Positions 23,339-33,306 of a DNA stretch of 39,217 nucleotides are shown here, piece after piece (positions within the stretch are counted from its first letter, which is position 1; every line of letters begins with the position of its first letter). The stretch is from the NCBI GenBank assembly GCA_944385625.1, contig CALWXZ010000009.1, positions 1-39,217 of the forward strand. Reading direction: 5' to 3'. The position numbers and the translations under genes were made by a program. The stretch comes from an uncultured Flavonifractor sp. (lineage in GTDB: Bacteria; Bacillota; Clostridia; Oscillospirales; Oscillospiraceae). Below the pieces are notes generated by a model, which saw nothing but the letters and a program-made list of their open reading frames with translations, did no database searches and had not been told where the DNA came from.

Positions 23339-24703
23339 ATGGCAAGCAATCCCAATTACTGCAACATTACCCCTGAGCTGGAGAAGCTGGCGGCCATGGC
23401 AAAGGAAAACAGCCGCATCGATCCGGACGATTTTGTCAAGTACGATGTGAAGCGCGGCCTGCGCGATTTGAACGGCAAGGGCGTCCTGGCCGGTTTGACC
23501 GAGATCTCCGATATTGTGGCCAAAAAAATTGTGGACGGCCAGGAGATGCCCTGCGAGGGCAAGCTGTACTACCGGGGCGTGGACGTGGAGCAGCTGGTGG
23601 CGGGCGCGCTGAAAGAGGGGCGTTTCGGCTTTGAGGAGACCGCCTATCTGCTGCTGCTGGGCAAGCTGCCCAGCAAGGAGGAGCTGGAGGGTTTTACCAA
23701 ACAGCTGTCCTATTACCGCTCCCTGCCCAACAATTTCGTGCGGGATATTATTCTCAAGGCGCCCAGCCACGACATCATGAACTCTCTGGCCCGCAGCGTC
23801 CTCAATCTGGCCTCCTATGACGACCGGGCGGACGACATCTCCCTGCCCAACGTGATGCGCCAGTGCGTCCAGCTCATCGCCCTGTTCCCCATGCTCAGCG
23901 TCTACGGCTATCAGGCCTATAACTATAAGAGCGGCAGCAGCCTGTACATCCACGCCCCCCGGCCGGAACTGTCGGCGGCGGAGAACATCCTGACCCTGCT
24001 GCGGGCCGATTCCTCCTACTCCTTCTGGGAGGCCCATGTGCTGGATATCTGCCTCACCCTCCACGCCGAGCACGGCGGCGGCAACAACTCCACCTTCACC
24101 ACCCATGTGGTTACCTCCTCCGGCACCGACACCTACTCCTGTATGGCGGCCGCCCTGGCCTCTCTGAAGGGCCCCAAGCACGGCGGCGCCAACATCAAGG
24201 TGGTGCGGATGTTTGAGGACATGAAGGAGAATGTGAAGGATTGGAAGGACGAGGATGAGGTCCGGCACTATCTCCAGGCCCTGTTGGACAAGCGGGCCTT
24301 TGACAAGGCCGGCCTGATCTACGGCATGGGCCACGCCGTCTATTCCCTGTCCGACCCCCGGGCCAACATCTTCAAGAAATTTGTGGAAAAACTGTCCCGG
24401 GAGAAGGGCCGCAACGAGGAGTACGAGCTCTACTCCATGGTGGCCCGGCTGGGCCCCGAGGTCATTGCGGGGGAGCGGAAGATGTACAAGGGCGTGTCCG
24501 CCAATGTGGACTTCTACTCCGGCTTTGTGTACCATATGCTGGATCTGCCTTTGGAGCTGTATACCCCCATCTTCGCCATGGCCCGTATCGCGGGCTGGTC
24601 CGCCCACCGCATCGAGGAGCTCATCAACATGGGCAAGATCATCCGGCCCGCTTATAAATATGTGGGCAGTCATACCGACTATGTGCCTATGGATCAGCGC
24701 TGA
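23339..24703 (+). CDS. gltA: Citrate synthase
   Basis: Condenses acetyl-CoA and oxaloacetate to citrate in the cytosol. The 454-aa protein shows LHAEHGGGNNSTFT (His245), LKGPKHGGAN (catalytic His281), GMGHAVY (His332) and NVDFYSG (catalytic Asp391), with the substrate-binding Arg region after. The N terminus is longer than in the shortest bacterial forms, as in many clostridial enzymes. GGAGG precedes the ATG by 7 nt. It stands alone between terminators. In an anaerobe it probably feeds glutamate synthesis through the oxidative branch, which fits the glutamate dehydrogenase gene at 27003. No convincing promoter was seen in the 182-bp gap. Confidence 0.95.
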   Translation: MASNPNYCNITPELEKLAAMAKENSRIDPDDFVKYDVKRGLRDLNGKGVLAGLTEISDIVAKKIVDGQEMPCEGKLYYRGVDVEQLVAGALKEGRFGFEETAYLLLLGKLPSKEELEGFTKQLSYYRSLPNNFVRDIILKAPSHDIMNSLARSVLNLASYDDRADDISLPNVMRQCVQLIALFPMLSVYGYQAYNYKSGSSLYIHAPRPELSAAENILTLLRADSSYSFWEAHVLDICLTLHAEHGGGNNSTFTTHVVTSSGTDTYSCMAAALASLKGPKHGGANIKVVRMFEDMKENVKDWKDEDEVRHYLQALLDKRAFDKAGLIYGMGHAVYSLSDPRANIFKKFVEKLSREKGRNEEYELYSMVARLGPEVIAGERKMYKGVSANVDFYSGFVYHMLDLPLELYTPIFAMARIAGWSAHRIEELINMGKIIRPAYKYVGSHTDYVPMDQR

Positions 24704-24710
24704 ACGACAG

Positions 24711-24743
24711 AAAAATGCCGCCCTCCGGGGCGGCATTTTTTTT
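24711..24743. terminator. Terminator shared by citrate synthase and the convergent flavoprotein gene
   Basis: AAAAATGCCGCCC (24711-24723), TCCG loop, GGGCGGCATTTTT (24728-24740), T8 in total; A5 on the other side allows use from both strands. Confidence 0.92.
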
Positions 24744-24758
24744 GTGGGCAATCTTCCA

Positions 24759-26342
24759 TCAGGGCTGCCCGGCCACAGCCTCGGCCACCCGGATGCCGTC
24801 CACGGCGGCGCTGGTAATACCGCCGGCATACCCCGCCCCTTCGCCGCAGGGATAGAGTCCGGTGATTACAGATTGATAATTTTCCCCTCGGAGTATACGA
24901 ACAGGAGAGGATGAGCGGGTCTCCACGCCGGTGAGCAGGCTGTCCGGCCCGGCGAAGCCGTGGAGCTTCCGGTCAAAGACGGGCAGTGCCCCCCGCAGGG
25001 TGTCGGTGACATAGCGGGGCAGGCAGAGGTCCAGGTCGGCGGGGATGACGCCGGGCTGGTAAGTGGGCTCCACAGTCCCCAGGACTTTGGAGGCCTGCCA
25101 GGACAGAAAATCCTTTACCGTCTGGGCGGGGGCATGGTAGCTGCCGCCTCCCAAGGCAAAAGCGGCCTCCTCCCAGCGGCGCTGGTATTCCACCCCCGCC
25201 AGTGGGTGGCTGGAACCAAAGTCGGCGGGACCCACCCCCACCAGAAAGCCGCCGTTGATGTTTTTGCCGTCTCTGGCCCGGCAGCTCATGCCGTTGGTCA
25301 CCAGCCGCCCCACCTCCGAGGCGGCGGCCACCACCTGGCCGCCGGGACAGACGCAGAAGGTGAAGGCGGACCGGCCGTTGGGCAGGTGACAGGCCAGCTT
25401 GTAGTCGGCAGCGGGCAGGCGTTCCCAGGCCGGGCCGAACTGGGCCAGAGAGAGGGCGCTCTGGGGGTGCTCGATGCGCACTCCGATGGCAAAGGGCTTC
25501 TGCTCCATGGGTACCCCCGCCTCCAGCAGCATCTGGAAGGTGTCCCGTGCGGAGTGGCCGGGGGAGAGAATGAGGGCGTCGCAGGGCAGATCGTAGGCCC
25601 CTTGGGGACCTGTCACCGTCAGTCCGGCCACCGCACCATTTTGGAGGGTGAGGCCAGTGAGTTGATGGCCGAAGCGCACGTCGCAGCCCAGGCCGGTCAG
25701 CTCCCGGCGGATGGTTTTTACCACATCCCGCAGCACGTCGGTGCCGATGTGGGGCTTGTGCTGGTAGAGAATATCCGCCGGAGCGCCTGCCTCCACCAGG
25801 GTGCGAAATACGGTGGAGATTCGGGGGTCGTGGGTGCCGGTGGTCAGCTTGCCGTCGGAGAAGGTGCCCGCGCCCCCCTCGCCGAACTGCACGTTGGAGG
25901 TGGGGTCCAGCACACCAGTGGACCAGAACCGCTCTACGTCGGCGGTCCGCTCCTCCACCGGGCGGCCCCGCTCCAGCACAATGGGGGCCAGGCCATTGCG
26001 GGCCAGGAAGAGGGCGGCGAACAGCCCGGCGGGACCCATGCCCACCACCACCGGCGGCAGGGGGGAGGTCCGATGTACCGGCGGAAAGACATAGGGGATA
26101 CTCTGGTGAAGGGAGACGTTTTTATCCCGGCACCGGGCCAAGACCTTGCCCTCGTTGGCGACGGTGACGTCCACGGTGCAGACGTAGTGGACGTCGCTCT
26201 TTTTCCGGGCGTCGATGGACTGCCGGGCCAGAGACAGGGCTGTGATGGCTTCCGGCTTGACGCCCAGGATACGGGCGGCCTTCTGTTTCAATTGGTCCTG
26301 CCCACCGTCGATGGGCAGGGAAATATTTTGAATACGGAGCAT
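24759..26342 (-). CDS. FAD-dependent oxidoreductase of the COG2509 type
   Basis: This 527-aa flavoprotein belongs to a widespread uncharacterised family. Residues 1-95 form a small alpha/beta domain typical of the family. The FAD motif VVVGMGPAGLFAALFLARNG starts near 98, followed by the family signature NVQFGEGGAGTFSDGKLTTGTHD. The C terminus has the second FAD-contact block LYPCGEGAGYAGGITSAAVDGIRVAEA. GAGGTATTG precedes the ATG. The reaction is unknown. It stands alone, and an upstream hairpin (26376-26396) separates it from a small regulator gene. Confidence 0.88.
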   Translation of the reverse strand: MLRIQNISLPIDGGQDQLKQKAARILGVKPEAITALSLARQSIDARKKSDVHYVCTVDVTVANEGKVLARCRDKNVSLHQSIPYVFPPVHRTSPLPPVVVGMGPAGLFAALFLARNGLAPIVLERGRPVEERTADVERFWSTGVLDPTSNVQFGEGGAGTFSDGKLTTGTHDPRISTVFRTLVEAGAPADILYQHKPHIGTDVLRDVVKTIRRELTGLGCDVRFGHQLTGLTLQNGAVAGLTVTGPQGAYDLPCDALILSPGHSARDTFQMLLEAGVPMEQKPFAIGVRIEHPQSALSLAQFGPAWERLPAADYKLACHLPNGRSAFTFCVCPGGQVVAAASEVGRLVTNGMSCRARDGKNINGGFLVGVGPADFGSSHPLAGVEYQRRWEEAAFALGGGSYHAPAQTVKDFLSWQASKVLGTVEPTYQPGVIPADLDLCLPRYVTDTLRGALPVFDRKLHGFAGPDSLLTGVETRSSSPVRILRGENYQSVITGLYPCGEGAGYAGGITSAAVDGIRVAEAVAGQP

Positions 26343-26375
26343 AGAACAATACCTCGTGAGAAAGGATGGGGGCGC

Positions 26376-26396
26376 GGGCGGCCATAAAGGCCGCCC
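26376..26396. repeat. REP-like hairpin
   Basis: GGGCGGCC (26376-26383), ATAAA, GGCCGCCC (26389-26396), flanked by CTACGG. Compact GC palindromes of this style recur between genes in Oscillospiraceae, as I recall. It could also help end the small XRE transcript. Confidence 0.5.
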
Positions 26397-26404
26397 CTAC
26401 GGAG

Positions 26405-26623
26405 TCATTTTGAGCGGGGATAGGGTTCCTCCACATCGGTCAATCCCGCCAAATAATCCATACTGGTATTGAGTGCAAGTGCAATCCGTTTGCACTGTTC
26501 AAAGGTGTAATAACGTTTTCCGCTCTCAATCTTGGAAAAATCACTTTGATTGATACCAGTTTTTATCTGCATATTGAGTTGTGTATAACCCCGCTTTTTT
26601 CGAAGGTCTTTTAATCGTGACAT
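26405..26623 (-). CDS. Small XRE-family regulator (72 aa)
   Basis: The product is almost entirely a helix-turn-helix domain: SRLKDLRKKRGYTQLNMQIKTGINQSDFSKIESGKRYYTFEQCKRIALALNTSMDYLAGLTD. Base composition is clearly more AT-rich than the neighbours, suggesting recent transfer. The start ATG follows AGGGTGATTTT. It is divergent from a 68-aa gene at 26705. The gap holds two tandem 23-bp repeats, probably its binding sites. Confidence 0.85.
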   Translation of the reverse strand: MSRLKDLRKKRGYTQLNMQIKTGINQSDFSKIESGKRYYTFEQCKRIALALNTSMDYLAGLTDVEEPYPRSK

Positions 26624-26638
26624 AAAATCACCCTAGAT

Positions 26639-26686
26639 AATTATGGGTGATTTGACCTATTGAAATTATGGTTAAATTGACCTATT
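26639..26686. repeat. Two tandem 23-bp direct repeats in the divergent promoter region
   Basis: Repeats at 26639-26661 and 26664-26686 (period 25) match at 20 of 23 positions. Both start AATTATGG and end TTGACCTATT. They lie between divergent genes and are likely operators. Confidence 0.75.
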
Positions 26687-26704
26687 ATAAAGCCGGGTGA
26701 TGTT

Positions 26705-26911
26705 ATGATACAGGAACTGCTGAAAAAATACAAGGATAAGATGTGCCGAGAAAGCCACTCCTATCGGCTTCGCCAAATTGTTTACCTGGAGCTGATTGAG
26801 ATATTCAAGGGGGAGGAAATGACAAGCGGTTCTTTTCAGCGGTACTTCATCTGCTCTCTGGAAGCTCTTCTGCCGCCTGGAATTGCTGTATTTATGAGGC
26901 AGCTTATTTGA
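26705..26911 (+). CDS. Small protein of unknown function (68 aa), divergent from XRE gene
   Basis: I do not recognise this protein. The sequence MIQELLKKYKDKMCRESHSYRLRQIVYLELIEIFKGEEM is charged and helical; the end LEALLPPGIAVFMRQLI is hydrophobic. GGGTGATGTT precedes the ATG, mirroring GGGTGATTTT before the divergent XRE gene. Like that gene it is AT-richer than the surroundings. A regulator/effector pair, possibly a remnant of a mobile or toxin-antitoxin-like module, is a guess. Confidence 0.55.
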   Translation: MIQELLKKYKDKMCRESHSYRLRQIVYLELIEIFKGEEMTSGSFQRYFICSLEALLPPGIAVFMRQLI

Positions 26912-26951
26912 CGGCCCTTGGCGTTGAGGCTGGAGAACTACATCAGAAAAA

Positions 26952-26990
26952 AATGGTATCCTCCCCAGGTAGGGAGGATACCATTCATAT
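26952..26990 (-). terminator. Terminator of gdhA
   Basis: AATGGTATCCTCC with GGAGGATACCATT; on the minus strand a run of seven T follows. Confidence 0.9.
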
Positions 26991-27002
26991 CAGGCTGGAC
27001 GA

Positions 27003-28403
<1,401 letters not shown>

Positions 28404-28451
28404 TTAAATTGTGTTTTGTGATGCAATGGAACACTTTGACACATTGAAGTT

Positions 28452-28480
28452 ATTATAATCCATGTCTATTCCAATTGCAA
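28452..28480 (-). promoter_or_regulatory. gdhA promoter
   Basis: Minus strand TTGCAA (28480-28475), 17-bp spacer, TATAAT (28457-28452), 90 bp before the start codon. Confidence 0.75.
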
Positions 28481-28567
28481 GAGCAAAAAGTAAGATTGCA
28501 TATTTGAGGGAAAAGGGATCAATTCCCGGCATGGAAGTGAACTAATTTGACTGTTCAGTTGCAAAGA

Positions 28568-28600
28568 TAAACGGGCGGTCGCAGATACGACCGCCCGTCA
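28568..28600 (-). terminator. Terminator of the small membrane protein gene
   Basis: ACGGGCGGTCG and CGACCGCCCGT form an 11-bp stem; on the minus strand TTTATCTTT follows. Confidence 0.75.
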
Positions 28601-28613
28601 GGCAAGTGACTGC

Positions 28614-28817
28614 TTATTTCTTTTTTCTGCCGGCCACGCAGAGAATAATGCCGACAATCAGCAGGATCACGCCGATCACGATGAACATGGTGCCGGGGTT
28701 GACGGAACCGCTGCTCAGAAGGCTGTTGAGCTGAGCCGCCATGCTGTTGTTCTGAATAAAGCCGTATCCGGCGCAGCCCAGACCAACCACAATCAGGATG
28801 ATACCGAGAATAAACAT
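28614..28817 (-). CDS. Small two-helix membrane protein (67 aa)
   Basis: MFILGIILIVVGLGCAGYGFI forms a first hydrophobic helix. A polar segment NNSMAAQLNSLLSSGSVNPG follows, then FIVIGVILLIVGIILCVAG with a basic end RKKK. I do not recognise a named family. AAAGGAGTG lies 7-8 nt before the ATG at 28817; an earlier in-frame ATG at 28862 lacks such a site. It has its own promoter and terminator, so it is expressed as a single gene. Confidence 0.75.
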   Translation of the reverse strand: MFILGIILIVVGLGCAGYGFIQNNSMAAQLNSLLSSGSVNPGTMFIVIGVILLIVGIILCVAGRKKK

Positions 28818-28865
28818 AAGTACACTCCTTTCTCTCTTTTCTTGCAGGCTCCCCATCAGCAATGG

Positions 28866-28926
28866 GAAACTGTCCGATCAGGCATCTCAGACAGTTTCAT
28901 TATACAATCCTTTGTTAAAATGTCAA
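28866..28926 (-). promoter_or_regulatory. Promoter and 5' inverted repeat of the small membrane protein gene
   Basis: Minus strand TTGACA (28926-28921), 16-bp spacer, TATAAT (28904-28899). Directly after it, GAAACTGTC and GACAGTTTC (arms 28866-28874 and 28890-28898) form an inverted repeat at the transcription start, either an operator or a 5' mRNA hairpin. Confidence 0.7.
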
Positions 28927-28992
28927 TCGGAATACGAAACAACTAGATCGCCGCTGCGTTGGAAGAATCTGAGCATATCCATCAAAATCTCT

Positions 28993-29021
28993 TTGACGGA
29001 AGGTGGGAAAAGCATTATACT
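28993..29021 (+). promoter_or_regulatory. Promoter of cytidylate-kinase-like gene
   Basis: TTGACG (28993-28998), 17-bp spacer, TATACT (29016-29021). Confidence 0.8.
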
Positions 29022-29046
29022 AGAAAATAGGATAGGAGGTGTCCTT

Positions 29047-29640
29047 ATGAATCACATCGTTATTACCATCGGCCGTGAATACGGCTCCGGCGGACGGCTG
29101 ATCGCCAAGAAGCTGTCCGAGGAAATGGGCATCACGTTCTATGACAAACAGCTGATTTCCGATGTGGCCAAGAAAACCGGCTTTTCGGAGCACTTTATCC
29201 GCAATGCCGAGCATCAGCGCCCCACCAACAGCTTCCTCTATGACCTCTATACCAGCGTGCAGACGCCGTCGGTTCCCGACCAGGTGTTTATCGCCCAGGC
29301 CAAGGTGATTAAAGAGGCCGCCGCCCGGGAGTCCTGCGTCATCGTCGGCCGTTGCGCCGACTATATCCTCCGGGACCAGCCCAACTGCCTGAAGGTATTT
29401 ATTAACGCCCCTCTGGATCAGCGGATTCGCCGGGCCCGGGAGGAGTACGGCGTACAGGAGTCCAATCTGGAGAGCTTCGTCATCCGCCAGGATAAGGCCA
29501 GAGCCTCCTATTATAATTACTTTGCCACCGGTCGCTGGGGACAGAGCAGGGAATACGACCTGTGTATCAACAGCCGCATCGGGATTGACGCCAGCGTGGC
29601 GGTGATTCAGGCTGCCGCCCAGGCCATTACAGGCGCATAA
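29047..29640 (+). CDS. Cytidylate kinase-like family protein
   Basis: This 197-aa P-loop protein begins MNHIVITIGREYGSGGRLIAKKLSEEMGITFYDKQLI, where GREYGSGG is the Walker A variant of the cytidylate-kinase-like family. Further blocks are CVIVGRCADYIL and FINAPLDQRIRRAREEYGV (LID-like region). It is not the canonical Cmk, which is usually longer and linked to other genes. Substrate is unknown. GGAGGTGTCC precedes the ATG at 29047; the open frame extends upstream but without RBS or homology. Followed by a 17-bp-stem terminator. Confidence 0.88.
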   Translation: MNHIVITIGREYGSGGRLIAKKLSEEMGITFYDKQLISDVAKKTGFSEHFIRNAEHQRPTNSFLYDLYTSVQTPSVPDQVFIAQAKVIKEAAARESCVIVGRCADYILRDQPNCLKVFINAPLDQRIRRAREEYGVQESNLESFVIRQDKARASYYNYFATGRWGQSREYDLCINSRIGIDASVAVIQAAAQAITGA

Positions 29641-29652
29641 CTGCCGGAACAG

Positions 29653-29695
29653 AGGCCGGGCCCCATCGTAAAACGATGGGGCCCGGCCTAGCTTT
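29653..29695 (+). terminator. Terminator after cytidylate-kinase-like gene
   Basis: A perfect 17-bp stem (29653-29669 with 29673-29689) around AAA, then GCTTTT. Confidence 0.85.
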
Positions 29696-29742
29696 TGAAA
29701 AATCAGATATTTTGTGAACAAAATTGATTGATTGTGTGAACA

Positions 29743-29784
29743 TTAGCACTCTCCTATTGACAGTGCTAATTCCGGTGCTATAAT
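29743..29784 (+). promoter_or_regulatory. CIRCE operator and promoter of hsp20 copy 2
   Basis: TTAGCACTC, 9 bp, CAGTGCTAA (29743-29769) is a CIRCE with one base off consensus. TTGACA (29757-29762) overlaps its right arm; 16 bp later comes TATAAT (29779-29784). The 27-bp element is identical, spacer included, to that of hsp20 copy 1. Confidence 0.95.
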
Positions 29785-29947
29785 AAAGCTGTGCTCAGGA
29801 GGAAGGGCCGAAAGGAAGGCCCGCCGGGTACAGATCAAGCAAACCGTCCGCCGGGTGTACCGGTGGGCGAAGAGGTAACAAAAGCTCGCCACCGAGAGGG
29901 GCAGTCCCCCCAGCTACGAGCCGGAGAATTGAATGGAGGTATGACTT
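29785..29947 (+). promoter_or_regulatory. Structured 5' leader of hsp20 copy 2
   Basis: About 155 nt lie between promoter and ATG. They include GGGCC...GGCCC near 29806, GGTGGGCGA (29862-29870) with TCGCCACC (29886-29893), and GGGGCAGTCCCC. Copy 1 has a leader of only about 75 nt. Thermosensor function is possible but not shown. Confidence 0.4.
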
Positions 29948-30391
29948 ATGTTACCTAGCATTTTTGGTGAAAACCTGTTTGATGAATTTTTCCAGGACCC
30001 GTTTGATCGGATGCCTGTCTTTACCACCCGCAACCCGCTCTATGGCAAGCACGGCAAGAACCTGATGAAGACTGATGTGCGGGAGACGGAGAACGCCTAT
30101 GAACTGGACGTGGATCTGCCCGGCTTCAAGAAGGACGAGGTCCAGCTGGAACTGAAAGACGGCTGTCTGACCATCAGCGCTGCCAAGGGCCTGGACAAGG
30201 ACGAGGAGGAGAAGAACGGTCGCTACCTGCGCCGGGAGCGCTACGCCGGCCAGTGCAGCCGCAGCTTCTATGTGGGCGAGGGTGTGGACGCCAAGGACGT
30301 GTCCGCCAAGTTTGAGGACGGCATCCTGAAGATCACCCTGCCCAAGGTCACGCAGCAGCTGCCGGTGAATCACACCATTGCCATCGAGTAA
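29948..30391 (+). CDS. Small heat shock protein, Hsp20/alpha-crystallin family (copy 2)
   Basis: This 147-aa holdase is closely similar to copy 1 from the start (MLPSIFGENLFDEFFQDPF) to the end (HTIAIE). The alpha-crystallin domain spans about 39-137 with MKTDVRETENAYELDVDLPGFKKDEVQLELKDGCLTI and FEDGILKITLPK. The I-x-I-like C-terminal IAIE may mediate oligomerisation, including hetero-oligomers with copy 1. GGAGGTATGACTT before the ATG is nearly the same as in copy 1. Regulated by HrcA through CIRCE. A terminator with T6 follows. Confidence 0.95.
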   Translation: MLPSIFGENLFDEFFQDPFDRMPVFTTRNPLYGKHGKNLMKTDVRETENAYELDVDLPGFKKDEVQLELKDGCLTISAAKGLDKDEEEKNGRYLRRERYAGQCSRSFYVGEGVDAKDVSAKFEDGILKITLPKVTQQLPVNHTIAIE

Positions 30392-30400
30392 CTGGCTTGA

Positions 30401-30434
30401 GCGCCCGCCGCACAGTGCGGCGGGCGCTTTTTTG
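30401..30434 (+). terminator. Terminator of hsp20 copy 2
   Basis: GCGCCCGCCGCAC and GTGCGGCGGGCGC arms followed by TTTTTTG. Confidence 0.9.
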
Positions 30435-30460
30435 TGTATAAAAACTTTACCAATGGGCGC

Positions 30461-30528
30461 TTGAACCGGTATAACTGGTTGTGATATGATAAGTCTGCCT
30501 TTTTAATGCCGTTGCAACCACTGGTTGC
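30461..30528 (+). promoter_or_regulatory. Promoter and two palindromes upstream of XRE/membrane gene
   Basis: TTGAAC (30461-30466), 18-bp spacer, TATGAT (30485-30490). AACCGGT-ATA-ACTGGTT (30464-30480) fills the spacer, and GCAACC-ACT-GGTTGC (30514-30528) lies downstream. Both share AACC/GGTT half-sites and are likely operators, possibly of the gene's own product. Confidence 0.55.
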
Positions 30529-30619
30529 GGAAATTCCAGCCTGACTTGATGGCAAACAGCCGGTTTGTCTGATAGGCTGAACCCATCCGGAGAGGCCGGA
30601 AGAAAGGAAGGCGAATGAT

Positions 30620-30991
30620 ATGACGTTGGGAGAACGGATTCAGAGTTGTCGGAAACGGGCGGGGCTGTCTCAGGAGCAACTGGCCGAGCGGCTGGGCGTG
30701 TCCCGGCAGGCGGTGAGTAAATGGGAGAGCGACGCAGCCCAGCCGGAGCTGGATAAAGTGGTGGCTCTGGCCAGAGTATTTGGGATCACCACGGACCAAC
30801 TGCTGCTGGGAACTGGTCCTGCGCCTCAGATGCCGTCAGACCCCGCGCTTGTAAAAAAACAGCCCAGATGGTATCTGCTGGGACTCCTGCCGCTGGTAGC
30901 GGGCGCATATTTGTTGATCCGAGGCATATTGCAGCTGAGCACCCTGGGCGGTTTTCAGGAACTGATTAGGCTGCCGGAATATCTGGGATAG
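30620..30991 (+). CDS. XRE-family regulator with one C-terminal membrane helix (123 aa)
   Basis: The HTH covers about 3-65 (LGERIQSCRKRAGLSQEQLAERLGVSRQAVSKWESDAAQPELDKVVALARVF). After a Pro-rich linker a single hydrophobic helix follows (YLLGLLPLVAGAYLLIRGIL, about 85-104) and a short tail. GGAAGGCG precedes the ATG. The HTH is close to that of the protein at 5133, which has several helices instead. A small membrane protein gene begins 12 bp after the stop. The signal and targets are unknown. Confidence 0.85.
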   Translation: MTLGERIQSCRKRAGLSQEQLAERLGVSRQAVSKWESDAAQPELDKVVALARVFGITTDQLLLGTGPAPQMPSDPALVKKQPRWYLLGLLPLVAGAYLLIRGILQLSTLGGFQELIRLPEYLG

Positions 30992-31002
30992 GGGGAAGTG
31001 AA

Positions 31003-31167
31003 GTGCAGATGGATTTGGATCTTTATCATAACAGCGTGGAGCATATAACAGCTATGATGTATCCCCCGGTTGTTACCCAGATTGTTGTGGGGGCTATCCT
31101 GGTGACGGTGGGCGTGCTGATCCTGGCCGTAGGCCATCACCGACACCGCCAAAAACAGAAAGAGTAA
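31003..31167 (+). CDS. Small membrane protein (54 aa) cotranscribed with the XRE gene
   Basis: Short product MQMDLDLYHNSVEHITAM... with one helix VVTQIVVGAILVTVGVLILAVG and a very basic His/Arg/Lys end. GTG 31003 has GGGGGAA 5 nt upstream, overlapping the XRE stop; ATG 31009 is an in-frame alternative. I do not recognise a family. Coupling to the membrane-bound XRE regulator suggests a partner role. Confidence 0.65.
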   Translation: MQMDLDLYHNSVEHITAMMYPPVVTQIVVGAILVTVGVLILAVGHHRHRQKQKE

Positions 31168-31205
31168 AAGAAGCCGAAAAAATTTTTCAAAATTGAAAAA
31201 AACAC

Positions 31206-31234
31206 TTGACGGCAGAGTTAAATTGTGCTATCTT
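31206..31234 (+). promoter_or_regulatory. Reverse rubrerythrin promoter
   Basis: TTGACG (31206-31211), 17-bp spacer, TATCTT (31229-31234). Confidence 0.7.
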
Positions 31235-31243
31235 AATAACAGA

Positions 31244-31256
31244 AATGATAATCATT
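31244..31256 (+). promoter_or_regulatory. Fur/PerR-type operator before rubrerythrin
   Basis: AATGATAATCATT is a perfect palindrome around one base and equals the core of the Fur consensus; PerR sites are similar. It lies on the transcription start of a peroxide-defence gene, so PerR is the more likely binder. Confidence 0.7.
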
Positions 31257-31323
31257 ACTGATTAGCACTTCCGGATTACCCGAAATCAAATAAATTTAAC
31301 AAGTAAAGTAGGAGGAATAACAC

Positions 31324-31866
31324 ATGAAGAAGTGGGTCTGCTCTGTTTGTGGTTACGTTCACGAGGGGGATTCCGCCCCTGATTTCTGCCCCATCTGCAA
31401 GGCTCCCAAGGAGAAGTTCGTGCTCCAGGGCGGCGACAAGACCTGGGCTGCTGAGCACGTGGTAGGCGTGGCCAAGGGCGCTCCCGAGGAGATCCTGCAG
31501 GGCCTGCGCGAGAACTTCCAGGGCGAGTGCTCTGAGGTCGGTATGTATCTGGCTATGGCCCGTGTGGCTCACCGCGAGGGCTATCCCGAGATCGGCCTGT
31601 ACTGGGAGAAGGCCGCCTATGAGGAGGCCGAGCACGCCGCCAAGTTTGCCGAGCTGCTGGGCGAGGTTCTGACCGACTCCACCAAGAAGAACCTGGAGAT
31701 GCGTGTGGACGCCGAGAACGGCGCTACCCAGGGTAAGTTCGACCTGGCCAAGAAGGCCAAGGAGCTGAACCTGGACGCCATCCACGACACCGTCCACGAG
31801 ATGGCTCGCGACGAGGCCCGTCACGGCAAGGCTTTCGAGGGCCTGCTGAAGCGCTACTTCGGTTAA
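31324..31866 (+). CDS. Reverse rubrerythrin (N-terminal rubredoxin, C-terminal diiron domain)
   Basis: This 180-aa cytosolic peroxide/O2 reductase protects anaerobes. The rubredoxin-type Fe site comes first: CSVCGY (6-11) and CPIC (23-26). The four-helix diiron domain follows with [31 protein letters not shown] and [13 protein letters not shown]. Classical rubrerythrin has the opposite domain order; this order defines the 'reverse' type described in Clostridium. GGAGGAATAAC precedes the ATG. Expression is probably controlled by a Fur/PerR box at the start site. Codon use is strongly biased, hinting at high expression. Confidence 0.94.
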   Translation: MKKWVCSVCGYVHEGDSAPDFCPICKAPKEKFVLQGGDKTWAAEHVVGVAKGAPEEILQGLRENFQGECSEVGMYLAMARVAHREGYPEIGLYWEKAAYEEAEHAAKFAELLGEVLTDSTKKNLEMRVDAENGATQGKFDLAKKAKELNLDAIHDTVHEMARDEARHGKAFEGLLKRYFG

Positions 31867-31878
31867 TTCAACCGAGTG

Positions 31879-31914
31879 AAAATCCCCGGACCGCAAGGCC
31901 CGGGGATTTTTTTC
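31879..31914 (+). terminator. Terminator of rubrerythrin gene
   Basis: AAATCCCCGG with CCGGGGATTT, then a T7 run. Confidence 0.92.
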
Positions 31915-31974
31915 CGTGGCGGGCCTTGTCACCCGGGACGTTGGCAGAGAAACATTAACTGGATAAGAGAGACA

Positions 31975-32013
31975 AAAACTGGGCTGAGAAATTGCTTTCT
32001 CAGCCCAGTTTTG
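31975..32013 (-). terminator. Terminator of metK
   Basis: A perfect 17-bp stem (31975-31991 with 31996-32012) around TTGC; on the minus strand it runs into TTTTTGTC. Confidence 0.9.
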
Positions 32014-32048
32014 ATTGCTGTTGCCAATGAAGCAGAACTACACAGGTT

Positions 32049-33230
<1,182 letters not shown>

Positions 33231-33259
33231 TGGTAATTACCTTCCTTTCTAAGCTGGAG

Positions 33260-33291
33260 CAAAAACGCGCTCCGCCGGACGGCGGAGCGCG
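33260..33291 (-). terminator. Riboswitch-controlled terminator of metK
   Basis: Minus strand CGCGCTCCGCC-GTCC-GGCGGAGCGCG (33291 to 33266 plus arms) followed by TTTTTG. Confidence 0.9.
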
Positions 33292-33306
33292 ATGGGCTCT
33301 TCCATC

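Noticed and set aside
23039-24829. 596-aa antisense frame over corA end and citrate synthase
   Set aside because: It crosses two terminators and overlaps a gene with intact catalytic residues; codon shadow.
26639-26686. CRISPR repeat
   Set aside because: Only two 23-bp repeats with a 2-bp gap and no spacers; fits operators.
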